Positions 32,443 to 40,512 of a stretch of 64,000 nucleotides of DNA are shown in pieces (the stretch's first letter is position 1; every line of letters starts with the position of its first letter). The notes beneath the pieces are model-generated. The model ran no database searches, was not told where the DNA came from, and worked only from the letters and a program-made list of their open reading frames with translations. Location of the stretch: NCBI GenBank assembly GCA_001784435.1, contig MFQZ01000005.1, positions 1-64,000 of the forward strand, written 5' to 3'. The position numbers and the translations under genes were made by a program. This DNA is from Candidatus Magasanikbacteria bacterium RIFOXYC2_FULL_42_28 (lineage in GTDB: Bacteria; Patescibacteria; ABY1; Magasanikbacterales; GWA2-37-8).

Positions 32443-33636
32443 TTATCTTTTGGGGTCAAATAAATCAACACTCGCCGCTACACTCTCGGCACCTTCCATG
32501 CGGATTGTGTGACTTACATGACTTAAAAAATGTTTACCAAAAGATTGCTCAATCCTGTCCACTAATTCATCACGCGCTTCCGTTTTGGGTGTCGCAACGC
32601 CGTGTGCAGTTTCTGACTTATCCGAATTTTCAAAATATGCTCTCAAAAATAATTCTTCTGGTACATACTGTAATAATCTGGCAAATATTTGCCTCTCACT
32701 TGTATATGATCCCACGTTATACCGCCTGTTACTGGGATGATCCATATCTTGGGCGATTTGTTCGGTTACCGCTTCATCCAACGAATCAAAATCTGCTAGC
32801 AAATTCAAACCTTGTTTATAATACACAAACGTGTTCGCTCGAGTTTTACTGATTACCCTTCCTGCGAGCACGTGAACCATCTCGTGATTAAAAATTTCCC
32901 CGCCATAATCCCAAGCTCGACTGGTAGTTGATGGTCTATCATATAAAAGACGAGCCACATTTGCTTGTAAATTATAATCGCCAATTTTTTCTCTATCTTT
33001 AACCAACACCAACGGATCGGCGATTACAACCGCTGGCTCCGACAATCTTCTGTTGACATATTCCTCACCGTCAGGGAACATATCTAATGATAGCGGATGC
33101 GCCTTGTCGTCTAATAATCGTTGAAATTTTTTTCTAAAATCTGCAAACCTTTCTGGCATTTTAGCTTCACCTTCTTTGGACTTTTGCCTAAAAATTTCTT
33201 GGTGTCTTTTGAGTATTGTGGCAATTACATCGTGGGGTAGTGCTTGATTTTCTAATGCTTCTAGTAATAATATCGGCGCATTAGGGTGGCCCGGCATATT
33301 ACGGGTAATTTCGAGTATAACTGGATTATTGATAATTGCACGGTCGGTTAAAGCTTCTATAAATAATGAGCGTATTTCTTGCCGTCCAATTTGCCCACCT
33401 CTTGCGGCAATATTTTCTAAATCGTAAATTAATCTACGTAATTGTTCGTCGTTAACTTCGCCCGCTTCGTTAAAAACACCATTTCCCAGAACGCGATTGT
33501 CACGCATGGCCGATTCTTTTTTAATTCGTCTATCTTCAATATAACATGGATCCAACTCAGAAATTATTTGAATTTCTTTTTGGTTAATGTGGAGATCAGA
33601 GGGTGGAATCCCAGCGTCAATATTTCTTCTGCGCAT
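32443..33636 (-). CDS. Putative zincin-like metalloprotease
   Basis: 397 residues, soluble, no signal peptide. An HExxH motif (FNHEMVHVLAGR near 235) is followed about 30 residues later by SLDEAVTEQIA, which could give the third zinc ligand as in gluzincins. The N-terminal 200 residues are helical and unlike anything I know. The substrate and family cannot be named. Confidence 0.6.
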   Translation of the reverse strand: MRRRNIDAGIPPSDLHINQKEIQIISELDPCYIEDRRIKKESAMRDNRVLGNGVFNEAGEVNDEQLRRLIYDLENIAARGGQIGRQEIRSLFIEALTDRAIINNPVILEITRNMPGHPNAPILLLEALENQALPHDVIATILKRHQEIFRQKSKEGEAKMPERFADFRKKFQRLLDDKAHPLSLDMFPDGEEYVNRRLSEPAVVIADPLVLVKDREKIGDYNLQANVARLLYDRPSTTSRAWDYGGEIFNHEMVHVLAGRVISKTRANTFVYYKQGLNLLADFDSLDEAVTEQIAQDMDHPSNRRYNVGSYTSERQIFARLLQYVPEELFLRAYFENSDKSETAHGVATPKTEARDELVDRIEQSFGKHFLSHVSHTIRMEGAESVAASVDLFDPKR

Positions 33637-33718
33637 ATATAATTCAATTATTTAAATTTTTTTAGTGCTATGTTATTCTATCATAGTTTTTAGAGTTTGG
33701 GAATCGTAATTTGTGTAT

Positions 33719-33752
33719 AAAAAAATTCCGCTTACTTTAGCGAAATTTTTTG
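33719..33752. terminator. Terminator-like repeat, copy 1
   Basis: AAAAATTCCGCT-TACTTT-AGCGAAATTTTTTGACCGCTC. The same block recurs at 34405-34440. Confidence 0.6.
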
Positions 33753-33818
33753 ACCGCTCGTCGTATAGAACAATGCTGGAACGTTTTAAGAAGGCAGAAC
33801 AGCACTATATTTATAATA

Positions 33819-33846
33819 TTGACTTTTTACAATAAAGATGTAATAT
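33819..33846 (+). promoter_or_regulatory. Promoter of the small zinc-ribbon unit
   Basis: TTGACT, 16 bp, TAATAT, about 45 bp before the ATG at 33892. Confidence 0.55.
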
Positions 33847-33891
33847 AGTAATTGTATTCCAACCCCAACAAAAAGTGAAAGGTAGGTCTCA

Positions 33892-34170
33892 ATGCCTCGA
33901 GCGAAAACACATTGCCCAAGGCCGATGTGGCATGGAAGACGTAAGCCGAGAGGGTGGCGGAAACACGTTCGCACGTTGAAAGCCATGGCGAAGGGGATGG
34001 TGGTAAAAATCACTCCACCACCGCCTCCGCCTCCGCAGTGGAGATGTACCAACGTTGTCTACGGCTGGCGTAATGGATGGCAACCGTGTGGCCATTCCAA
34101 CCCCAATAGCACCAACTGCTGTGAGGAGTGCGGTGATTACCACGCACACACAGTAGCGCCGCGACACTGA
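33892..34170 (+). CDS. Small GC-rich gene, putative zinc-ribbon protein
   Basis: 92 residues. A very basic N-terminus (RRKPRGWRKHVRTLKAMAKG), a run of seven prolines, then Cys pairs in CGHSNPNSTNCCEECG that could form a zinc ribbon. Base composition is clearly richer in G and C than neighbouring genes, suggesting recent arrival. A purine-rich AAAGGTAGG precedes the start, and a promoter and a terminator bracket the unit. Not recognised; coding status is moderately supported. Confidence 0.5.
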   Translation: MPRAKTHCPRPMWHGRRKPRGWRKHVRTLKAMAKGMVVKITPPPPPPPQWRCTNVVYGWRNGWQPCGHSNPNSTNCCEECGDYHAHTVAPRH

Positions 34171-34193
34171 CAAAAAATGTAATCGGAGGAACC

Positions 34194-34295
34194 ATGAAAC
34201 GCAAGGGAGATGGTAGTCTCCCACGTAGTATGGAGGGACGAATACAAATACATACCTCTCGGTTCGTCACTCCCTATGTTTATTATAATTTTTAG
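34194..34295 (+). CDS. 33-codon ORF with strong ribosome-binding site
   Basis: MKRKGDGSLPRSMEGRIQIH..., ending in the terminator hairpin. CGGAGG stands 6 nt before the ATG, better than most sites in this window. Second gene of the zinc-ribbon unit, if real. Confidence 0.35.
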   Translation: MKRKGDGSLPRSMEGRIQIHTSRFVTPYVYYNF

Positions 34296-34316
34296 TAGAT
34301 ATAGGGAACGAACCGA
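34259..34316 (+). terminator. Long stem-loop after the zinc-ribbon unit
   Basis: CGGTTCGT, CTCCCTAT on one side and ATAGGG, ACGAACCG on the other, with an AT-rich loop. A second, weaker terminator-like hairpin follows at 34326-34357. Confidence 0.55.
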
Positions 34317-34404
34317 TGGATAATTAAAAAACGCTGATATATTATCGGTGTTTTTTGTTGAAATAATTTTTATAAAGAAGTTCGGAAACCATAATTTAGT
34401 AATA

Positions 34405-34440
34405 AAAAAATCCGCTTGTTTTAGCGAAATTTTTTGACCG
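34405..34440. repeat. Terminator-like repeat, copy 2
   Basis: Repeat of 33719-33758 (ATCCGCTTGTTTTAGCGAAA then TTTTTTGACCGCTC). The two copies bracket the zinc-ribbon unit. Confidence 0.6.
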
Positions 34441-34456
34441 CTCCCAGGGTCGGATT
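34440..34456 (+). repeat. Duplicated 3' end of tRNA-Asn (attachment-site-like)
   Basis: GCTCCCAGGGTCGGATT is identical to 34548-34564, the 3' end of tRNA-Asn. It lies 108 bp away, with no rest of a tRNA around it. This is the usual scar of an element integrated in a tRNA gene. Confidence 0.6.
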
Positions 34457-34512
34457 TACCCCTACGCTACGCTTCGGGGCATAAACTTCTCATCCGTCTC
34501 ACGGAATATAAT

Positions 34513-34541
34513 TAAAAACAGGACAAAATGCCCTGTTTTTT
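34513..34541. terminator. Terminator next to tRNA-Asn
   Basis: AAAACAGG ... CCTGTTTTTT hairpin just downstream of the tRNA on the minus strand. Confidence 0.7.
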
Positions 34542-34548
34542 AATTATG

Positions 34549-34620
34549 CTCCCAGGGTCGGATTCGAACCGACGACCAACTCGTTAACAGCGAGCTGCGC
34601 TACCGCTGCGCTACCTGGGA
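34549..34620 (-). tRNA. tRNA-Asn (GTT)
   Basis: Cloverleaf on the minus strand: acceptor TCCCAGG/CCTGGGA, D stem GCGC/GCGC, anticodon loop CTGTTAA (anticodon GTT), T arm GTCGG-TTCGAAT-CCGAC, discriminator G. The 3' CCA is not encoded. Confidence 0.95.
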
Positions 34621-34698
34621 ATAAAATGGGAATTTAAATTGTCTAAAGAACGTGGATATTATATTTAAAAAAAGGTATAATGTCAATAGGTTATACAC

Positions 34699-34962
34699 AT
34701 GATTATGAAAAAAGCGACTTTTAAAGAAAAAATACATAAAATCGTCGCCAAAATCCCCTCAGGCCAGGTTTTAACATACGCCGAAGTGGCCAAACGTGCC
34801 GGACGACCTAAGGCCTATCGCGCGGTGGGGAATATTTTGAACAAAAATTATGATCTAAAAATTCCTTGTCATCGGGTGATTCGTTCGGACGGGCAAAGCG
34901 GGGGATATAATCGCGGGGCAAAAGAAAAGGTTAGGAGATTAAAGGCCGAAAAGGCGATTTGA
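34699..34962 (+). CDS. MGMT-type DNA-binding domain protein
   Basis: 87 residues, only the C-terminal domain of O6-alkylguanine-DNA alkyltransferase. It has a winged helix with GQVLTYAEVAKRAGRPKAYR, and the active site IPCHRVIRSDG with the acceptor Cys in place. Without the N-terminal domain it is like Ogt-derived or alkyltransferase-like proteins, but the Cys means it could still accept alkyl groups. Confidence 0.87.
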   Translation: MIMKKATFKEKIHKIVAKIPSGQVLTYAEVAKRAGRPKAYRAVGNILNKNYDLKIPCHRVIRSDGQSGGYNRGAKEKVRRLKAEKAI

Positions 34963-35026
34963 TTAATATGATTGCCAAAATTAAAAATATCGTATAAAAT
35001 ATAATTGTTAATTTAATAGACGTAGT

Positions 35027-35302
35027 ATGTCAACGCTAGGACCAAAAGAAAGACCGCTGTCAGGTGTATCATCAGCAACACCAGATGGGGAAATGCGACG
35101 CAAAAAACGATTAACAAGCCGTGAAGTAGATCCTATCATACAGAAATTAAGGACCGTAGTCGCAAACCCCAATACTGGTAGGACTAGTTTGCAGTCAGAG
35201 GTTCAAGCCCTATACAGAGAAGGATATGTGATTGATGATATTATAAATGCTTTGCCTGATGGTTTAGAAGAGGAATTTTTGGAAGCAATGGGGTTGAGTT
35301 AA
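35027..35302 (+). CDS. Hypothetical small protein
   Basis: 91 residues, charged and soluble, with a predicted helical C-terminal half (SEVQALYREGYVIDDIINAL). Not recognised. A terminator follows at 35336. Confidence 0.55.
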   Translation: MSTLGPKERPLSGVSSATPDGEMRRKKRLTSREVDPIIQKLRTVVANPNTGRTSLQSEVQALYREGYVIDDIINALPDGLEEEFLEAMGLS

Positions 35303-35335
35303 TAAACACAAACGACAGAATGGCGATTTTTTACA

Positions 35336-35361
35336 AATCCTCCAACCGGGGGATTTTTTGT
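35336..35361 (+). terminator. Terminator after the 91-residue protein gene
   Basis: AAATCCTCC-AACC-GGGGGATTTTTT. Confidence 0.7.
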
Positions 35362-35370
35362 GATAAAGCA

Positions 35371-35399
35371 TTGACTTTTTTTAAAATATGTGATATTTA
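35371..35399 (+). promoter_or_regulatory. Promoter-like sequence before the 92-residue ORF
   Basis: TTGACT, 17 bp, TATTTA; weak -10 box. Confidence 0.35.
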
Positions 35400-35449
35400 T
35401 TATATAGATTTTTTTAGTGCCATCAACCTTGTCTTTTTGGAGGACGCAC

Positions 35450-35728
35450 ATGGAAGTGGCAAAGTTGCCAACGATGGCAGAGATTAGAGTAGAGATCTCT
35501 GCCGATGAGAAAGTCACCGAGAAACCCAACAGGATCGCCAGGATGCGTCTGGCGATGTTGGAAGTGTACCTCATCAACGACGGGTGCAAAGAGCCAAGCA
35601 ACGATTATCCTCGACATGGTGCAAAAATCCGCGAAATCAGGGCAGCGCTAACCCAAAAACCAGCGCCTCGCCCCACCGTATCGCGTCGATTGCCGACGCG
35701 ATCAATCGTGGCCAGAGACCCGAGGTGA
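35450..35728 (+). CDS. Small GC-rich gene of unknown function
   Basis: 92 residues from MEVAKLPTMAEIRVEISADE, with GGAGG 7 nt upstream; the frame is open to 35417. The C-terminus is basic and Pro/Arg-rich. Base composition and ribosome-binding site resemble the zinc-ribbon unit at 33892, not the housekeeping genes. Not recognised. Confidence 0.5.
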   Translation: MEVAKLPTMAEIRVEISADEKVTEKPNRIARMRLAMLEVYLINDGCKEPSNDYPRHGAKIREIRAALTQKPAPRPTVSRRLPTRSIVARDPR

Positions 35729-35757
35729 TTCTCCGGTCCGCGCCCGAACCCACCACA

Positions 35758-35795
35758 ATAGCCCGCCGTGTGTTTCACCGGTGGGCTTCTCTATT
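35758..35795 (+). terminator. Terminator after the 92-residue ORF
   Basis: AGCCCGCCGTG-TGTTT-CACCGGTGGGCTTCT, GC-rich stem, short T tract. Confidence 0.6.
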
Positions 35796-35852
35796 TATCG
35801 CTACAAAATTGCTTATTAAATTACTTTATGATAAAATATATTCACTTATTGT

Positions 35853-36671
35853 ATGTTTTACGCTATAATTTTAGGTATTGTCGAAGGCTTCACCGAATTT
35901 TTGCCAATTTCTTCTACTGGGCATATGATTTTGGTTGGGATGTGGCTCGGCACGGTTAATTCAGAATTTTGGAAAAGTTTTGAGATTGCGATTCAGCTCG
36001 GCGCAATTTTGGCCGTGGTCGTTTTATATTGGAAAAAAATTTGGGATGTAAAAAATGTTTGGCCGAAATTGTTGGTGGCGTTTTTGCCGACGGCGGTAAT
36101 TGGGCTGGCGCTTTATAAAATTGTTAAGCATTATTTATTGGGGAATGGTATGGTGGTGTTGGGGGCTTTGTTTATCGGCGGTGTCGTGATTATTTTGTTT
36201 GAGAGATATTATGAGAAAAAACACGCTTCGGAGGCAAATCAAACTTTAAGGGATTCCTCGACTTCGCTCGGAATGACAATTGATAGTTTTGAAAAAATTA
36301 CTTATCGCCAAGCATTTTACATCGGCCTATTTCAATCGATCGCGATTATCCCGGGCGTATCGCGCAGTGCGGCGACGATTATCGGTGGGCTCGCTTTAGG
36401 ATTATCACGGCCGTTAATTATAGAATTTTCTTTTTTATTAGCCGTGCCAACTATGGCCGCGGCCACCGGACTGGATTTATTAAAAAGTGGCTTTAATTTT
36501 TCCGGCACAGAGTGGGGGATAATGGCTGTAGGATTTACCACTGCCTTTTTAACCGCTCTAGTTGCAATAAAATGGCTTTTGCGGTATATTACTAAGCACG
36601 ACTTTACTATTTTTGGATGGTATAGGATCGCATTGGTCATGCTATGGCTAATTGTAATTTTAACTTTTTAA
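35853..36671 (+). CDS. uppP: Undecaprenyl-diphosphatase
   Basis: 272 residues, about seven membrane helices. UppP (BacA) recycles undecaprenyl pyrophosphate for cell-wall synthesis. Signatures: GIVEGFTEFLPISSTGHMIL at the N-terminus and QSIAIIPGVSRSAATIIGGL in the second half. Between helices near residue 130, a short family 1 repeat adds TLRDSSTSLGMTID without breaking the frame. Confidence 0.93.
   Translation: MFYAIILGIVEGFTEFLPISSTGHMILVGMWLGTVNSEFWKSFEIAIQLGAILAVVVLYWKKIWDVKNVWPKLLVAFLPTAVIGLALYKIVKHYLLGNGMVVLGALFIGGVVIILFERYYEKKHASEANQTLRDSSTSLGMTIDSFEKITYRQAFYIGLFQSIAIIPGVSRSAATIIGGLALGLSRPLIIEFSFLLAVPTMAAATGLDLLKSGFNFSGTEWGIMAVGFTTAFLTALVAIKWLLRYITKHDFTIFGWYRIALVMLWLIVILTF
36246..36280 (+). 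repeat. Family 1 repeat (half copy), in frame in uppP
   Basis: TTAAGGGATTCCTCGACTTC followed by GCTCGGAATGACAATT, the right half of the family 1 palindrome. Confidence 0.75.
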
Positions 36672-36738
36672 AAATCGAAGAATAAAGATTAAAGATTGAA
36701 TTAAAAAAAATCTTTAATCTTAAATCTTTAATCTTTCA
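36670..36738. repeat. AT-rich palindrome
   Basis: AAAGATTAAAGATTGAATT and its inverted form form a long hairpin between uppP and proS. A similar but not identical palindrome lies at 46752-46822. Confidence 0.65.
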
Positions 36739-36741
36739 CTT

Positions 36742-37971
36742 ATGAAACAATCCCAACTATTCACCAAAACCACCAAGCAAATTTCCAAAGAAGAAGTTAG
36801 CTTAAACGCGCAACTTTTACAGCGCGCCGGATTTGTAGAAAAACTAATGGCGGGTGCCTATACCTATTCACCGCTCGGCCTTAGGGTATTACGAAAAATT
36901 GAAAATATCGTGCGTGAAGAAATGAATAAAATCGGCGGGCAGGAAGTTTTGATGCCGATGCTCCACCCTAAAGAAAATTGGGTGACTACCGGTGGTTGGG
37001 ATAGCATTGACATTTTATTTAAAGTGCCAAGCCGAACCGAAAAAGAATATGCTTTGGGCCAAAGCGAAGAAGAAATCGTAACGCCATTTGTAATGAAGCG
37101 GGTGAATACCTACAGAGAATTACCACTTGCCGTCTATCAAATTCATTGGAAATTTCGTGATGAATTACGCGCTAAATCAGGGCTGTTGCGCGGCCGCGAA
37201 TTTCTGATGAAAGACATGTATAGTTTTAATGAAGATCAAGCTGATTTTGATAGATTTTATGCTATTGCTAAACAAGCATATTTGGCCATATTCAAACGAA
37301 TGGGGCTGACTGCCAAAGTTACCGAGGCCTCCGGCGGATCATTTAGTGAAAAAATTTCTTACGAATTCATGGTTTTAACAGACGCGGGTGAGGACGATAT
37401 TTTATATTGTAGTGATTGTGACTTTTGCGTGAACGTCGAAATTTCTAAACAAAAAATCGGTGAGACATGCTCGCGTTGTAATAAAGGTAAAATGGAGCGC
37501 GCGACCGCATCTGAAGTAGGCAATGTCTTTGACTTGGGCCAAAAGTATGGCAAGGCCTTTGATTTGGGTTTTATAGGGCGCGATGGCAAGAAACAATTTC
37601 CAGTAATGGGTTGCTATGGAATCGGAATTTCGCGCGCTATGGGTGTAATCGTTGAAAAAAATAATGACGCCAAAGGTATAATCTGGCCAGCATCGGTCGC
37701 GCCGTTTCAATATCATTTAATTTGTTTGGGCGATGATGCGGAAGTTAAAGCGACAGCCGATAAATTATATGCCGATATGACCGCTCAAGGCAAAGAGGTT
37801 TTATATGATGACCGAGCCGACACAGGCGCCGGCGCGAAATTCGCGGACGCGGATTTGATTGGATTGCCGACGCGGTTAGTGATTTCAGCCAAGACATTAA
37901 AAGAAAATGCGGTGGAGGTCAAAAATAGAAATGAAGAAAAGGCGGAGTTATTGCCATTAAGCCAATTTTAA
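36742..37971 (+). CDS. proS: Prolyl-tRNA synthetase, short form
   Basis: 409 residues. Class II motifs: FRDELRAKSGLLRGREFLMK (motif 2) and GCYGIGISRAMGVIVE (motif 3). It is far shorter than the usual enzyme of about 570 residues because the editing insertion is absent. A four-Cys knuckle (CSDCDFCVN ... CSRCNKGKM) stands near the catalytic core. The C-terminal anticodon-binding domain is complete (FADADLIGLPTRLVISAKTL). Confidence 0.95.
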   Translation: MKQSQLFTKTTKQISKEEVSLNAQLLQRAGFVEKLMAGAYTYSPLGLRVLRKIENIVREEMNKIGGQEVLMPMLHPKENWVTTGGWDSIDILFKVPSRTEKEYALGQSEEEIVTPFVMKRVNTYRELPLAVYQIHWKFRDELRAKSGLLRGREFLMKDMYSFNEDQADFDRFYAIAKQAYLAIFKRMGLTAKVTEASGGSFSEKISYEFMVLTDAGEDDILYCSDCDFCVNVEISKQKIGETCSRCNKGKMERATASEVGNVFDLGQKYGKAFDLGFIGRDGKKQFPVMGCYGIGISRAMGVIVEKNNDAKGIIWPASVAPFQYHLICLGDDAEVKATADKLYADMTAQGKEVLYDDRADTGAGAKFADADLIGLPTRLVISAKTLKENAVEVKNRNEEKAELLPLSQF

Positions 37972-38080
37972 TTTCAAATTTCCAATATCCAATGTCAAAT
38001 CAATGTCAAAGCCAAAATATCAAATTTGATATTGGGATTTTGGATTTGGTTGGAAATTGGGAATTTTGATTTTGACATGA
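37972..38080. repeat. Family 3 repeat
   Basis: Alternating TTTCCAATATCCAA and TTGGAAATTGGG blocks between proS and the exonuclease gene. Confidence 0.72.
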
Positions 38081-38103
38081 TTAATATTTACAGCAGCAAA
38101 CAC

Positions 38104-38132
38104 TTGACAGGATTTTAATTATATCATACTAT
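38104..38132 (+). promoter_or_regulatory. Promoter of the exonuclease-isc operon
   Basis: TTGACA, 17 bp, TACTAT, about 30 bp before the ATG at 38161. Confidence 0.7.
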
Positions 38133-38160
38133 ATAAGTATAGATTGGAATAATAATCATT

Positions 38161-38739
38161 ATGCCCTACGAAATTGTCTTTGATATTGAGACCCAAAATA
38201 CCTTTGCCGACGTCAATAACGACTTTAAAAAATTATTAATTTCCTGCGTTTCTATTTATCGTTCGGATACGGACAGTTACCACAGTTTTGAAGAGAAAGA
38301 ACTAGGCCAGTTGTGGCCGATTTTGGAAAAATGTGATCGGTTAATCGGATTTAACAGCGGACATTTTGATATTCCGGTTTTAAATAATTATTATTCCGGC
38401 GATTTAAGTAAATTCCCGCATTTGGATATTATGGATTCGGTTAAGGAAGCGCTCGGGATTCGGCTTAAACTGGCCGACATCGCGGCCGCGACTTTGGATA
38501 ATGTTACCAAAAGCGCCGATGGCTTGCAGGCGATTCGCTGGTGGAAAGAGGGAAAAATTGAGGAAATAAAAAAATATTGCGAGCAGGATGTGCGCGTGAC
38601 GAAAGAATTATACGATTTTGGATTAGCCAACAACCAATTATTTTACAAAAGTTTTAAAGGAGAAGTTTTGCCGTTTGCGGTAAATTTTAAACCTCCCGCC
38701 ACTGTGGCACAGGCGATAAATTATACGTTACCATTTTGA
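38161..38739 (+). CDS. RNase H-like 3'-5' exonuclease (DEDD type)
   Basis: 192 residues. Exonuclease motifs: VFDIETQN (ExoI: D, E), RLIGFNSGHFDIPVL (ExoII: D), and KKYCEQDVRVTKELY (ExoIII: Y and D). It resembles the YprB ribonuclease-H-like family. Substrate DNA or RNA not determined. The Rrf2 gene starts 2 bp later, so it heads the iron-sulphur operon. Confidence 0.85.
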   Translation: MPYEIVFDIETQNTFADVNNDFKKLLISCVSIYRSDTDSYHSFEEKELGQLWPILEKCDRLIGFNSGHFDIPVLNNYYSGDLSKFPHLDIMDSVKEALGIRLKLADIAAATLDNVTKSADGLQAIRWWKEGKIEEIKKYCEQDVRVTKELYDFGLANNQLFYKSFKGEVLPFAVNFKPPATVAQAINYTLPF

Positions 38740-38740
38740 T

Positions 38741-39130
38741 ATGTTTTCTCTCCGCCGCGAAACCGACTATGCCCTGCGTTTATTAAAAACGCTTTCCACC
38801 GCGCCCAAAGGCCGCGCCAGTTTGATGACTGTTTCTAACCAAACCGGCATTTCATTTTTATTTTTACAAAAAATCGCCCGCAAATTACGGATCGCCGGGT
38901 TAATTAAATCTACCAAAGGTGTGAGCGGTGGTTATGAATTAAAAATCAAACCCAATAAATTAAGTTTAAAAAATATTATTTCGGTAGTGGAGGGTGGTTG
39001 TGCGCTGTGGTCGTGTTGCGAAGGTGGTGGCGGGTGCGCGCAGGAAAAATGCGGTATTCGTAAACGCGCGAAAACGGTTAATAAAAAAGTATTGAAATTT
39101 TTAACGGATGTGAAGTTGAGTGATTTTTAA
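38741..39130 (+). CDS. iscR: Rrf2-family regulator (IscR-like)
   Basis: 129 residues. A winged-helix domain (ETDYALRLLKTLSTAPKGRA, ISFLFLQKIARKLRIAGLI, KGVSGGYELK) and a Cys cluster (ALWSCCEGGGGCAQEKCGIR) that could hold a 2Fe-2S cluster. Its place directly before iscS suggests it senses cluster status and controls this operon. The name is by analogy. Confidence 0.85.
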   Translation: MFSLRRETDYALRLLKTLSTAPKGRASLMTVSNQTGISFLFLQKIARKLRIAGLIKSTKGVSGGYELKIKPNKLSLKNIISVVEGGCALWSCCEGGGGCAQEKCGIRKRAKTVNKKVLKFLTDVKLSDF

Positions 39131-39132
39131 TT

Positions 39133-40377
39133 ATGCCCTTACCAAAACTTAAAAAAGTTCGCGACGTTTATCTTGACCATGCGGCCACGACTTATGTAAT
39201 TCCCGCAGTGGCCAAAGCGATGGCGCCGTACATTGAAACCAATTACGCCAATCCGTCTTCTTTGTATAGATTAGGACGAATTAACAACGGCGCGATTAAT
39301 GACGCGCGCCGAACGATTGCCCAAGGCCTTGGCACAATGCCAGACACGATTGTGTTTACGGCTGGCGGAACAGAATCTGACAACCTGGCGATTTTTGGTG
39401 TCGCCAAGGCCAACGCTGACCGAGGCAAGCATATTGTTTCTATTGGCATTGAACATCACGCTGTCCTGCATTCTTTGCGCGAATTAAAAAAAGACGGTTA
39501 TGAAATTACTTTTGTGCCGGTGGATGGCGAAGGGATAGTTAAAGTAGAAGATATTGTCGCCGCGATTCGTCCGGACACAATTTTAATTACGGTAATGTTC
39601 GCCAACAACGAAGTGGGCACAATTGAACCGATTGCCGACATCGGCCGTGCTATTCTAAAATATCGTCAAACCAATAAAACTATTTACCCATATTTCCACT
39701 CAGACGCCTGCCAAGCGGCTGGCTATTTAGATTTAGATGTTGAGAAATTGCACGTTGATTTATTAACAATTAACGGTGGAAAAATTTACGGACCCAAAGG
39801 CGTTGGCGCACTATACATTCGTCGCGGGGTAAAAATTCGCCCGATGATTTGGGGCGGAGGACAGGAACGCGCTATGCGCTCGGGCACGGAAAATATTTCT
39901 GGCATAGTTGGTTTCGCTAAAGCATTTGAGTTGGCACAAACGTCTCGTGAAAAAGAGTGGAAACGCGTTTTGGAAATTGCTAAATATCTGTGGGAACGAG
40001 TACAAAAAGAAATTCCCAAAGTGCGCCTGAATGGGCCACCTTTTGGCGTTAATCGTTTGCCCAACAATGTCAATATTACTTTTATGGATGTGGAAGGCGA
40101 GGCGATGCTACTCTATTTAGATGAATACGGCATTATGGCCTCAACCGGCTCAGCTTGCACCTCAACTTCCTTGGAACCATCGCACGTAATCACCGGCATG
40201 GGCTTACCTTACGAATACGCCCACGGCTCAATGCGTTTCACCTTTGGCAAACGCAATACCAAAGCGGACGTAGATTATTTAATGAAAGTTTTTCCGGAAA
40301 TTGTACGGGTACTGCGCGAAATTTCGCCAGTGGTGTTGGAAGAGGGAAAAAAGCACGCGAAGATTCATCAAAGATAA
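39133..40377 (+). CDS. iscS: Cysteine desulfurase
   Basis: 414 residues, a PLP enzyme that takes sulfur from cysteine for Fe-S assembly. Seen: YLDHAATTYV, TAGGTESDNLAI, HSDACQAAGYLDLD, NGGKIYGPKGVGALYI (PLP Lys), and STGSACTSTSLEPSHV with the active Cys. Between iscR (2 bp gap) and iscU, with a family 1 repeat after it. Confidence 0.95.
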   Translation: MPLPKLKKVRDVYLDHAATTYVIPAVAKAMAPYIETNYANPSSLYRLGRINNGAINDARRTIAQGLGTMPDTIVFTAGGTESDNLAIFGVAKANADRGKHIVSIGIEHHAVLHSLRELKKDGYEITFVPVDGEGIVKVEDIVAAIRPDTILITVMFANNEVGTIEPIADIGRAILKYRQTNKTIYPYFHSDACQAAGYLDLDVEKLHVDLLTINGGKIYGPKGVGALYIRRGVKIRPMIWGGGQERAMRSGTENISGIVGFAKAFELAQTSREKEWKRVLEIAKYLWERVQKEIPKVRLNGPPFGVNRLPNNVNITFMDVEGEAMLLYLDEYGIMASTGSACTSTSLEPSHVITGMGLPYEYAHGSMRFTFGKRNTKADVDYLMKVFPEIVRVLREISPVVLEEGKKHAKIHQR

Positions 40378-40386
40378 AATTCACAT

Positions 40387-40485
40387 TGTCATTCCGACGA
40401 CGAAGGAGGAATCTCTATCCCGTTAGTGATTTTACAGCCAAATGGAGATCTCCCGTCGGATGCGAATCCTCGCTCGGGATGACAA
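40387..40485 (+). repeat. Family 1 repeat
   Basis: Full inverted repeat, GTCATTCCGACGACGAAGGA ... CCTCGCTCGGGATGACAA, between iscS and iscU. Confidence 0.78.
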
Positions 40486-40512
40486 ATGAATTGTTTAATT
40501 AATTAAAATATT

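Noticed and set aside
33786..34270. Minus-strand frames over the zinc-ribbon unit
   Set aside because: They are GC-rich shadows; the promoter, ribosome-binding sites and terminator all point to the plus strand.
34440..34500. Second tRNA gene
   Set aside because: Only the 3' 17 bp match tRNA-Asn; no cloverleaf can be formed.
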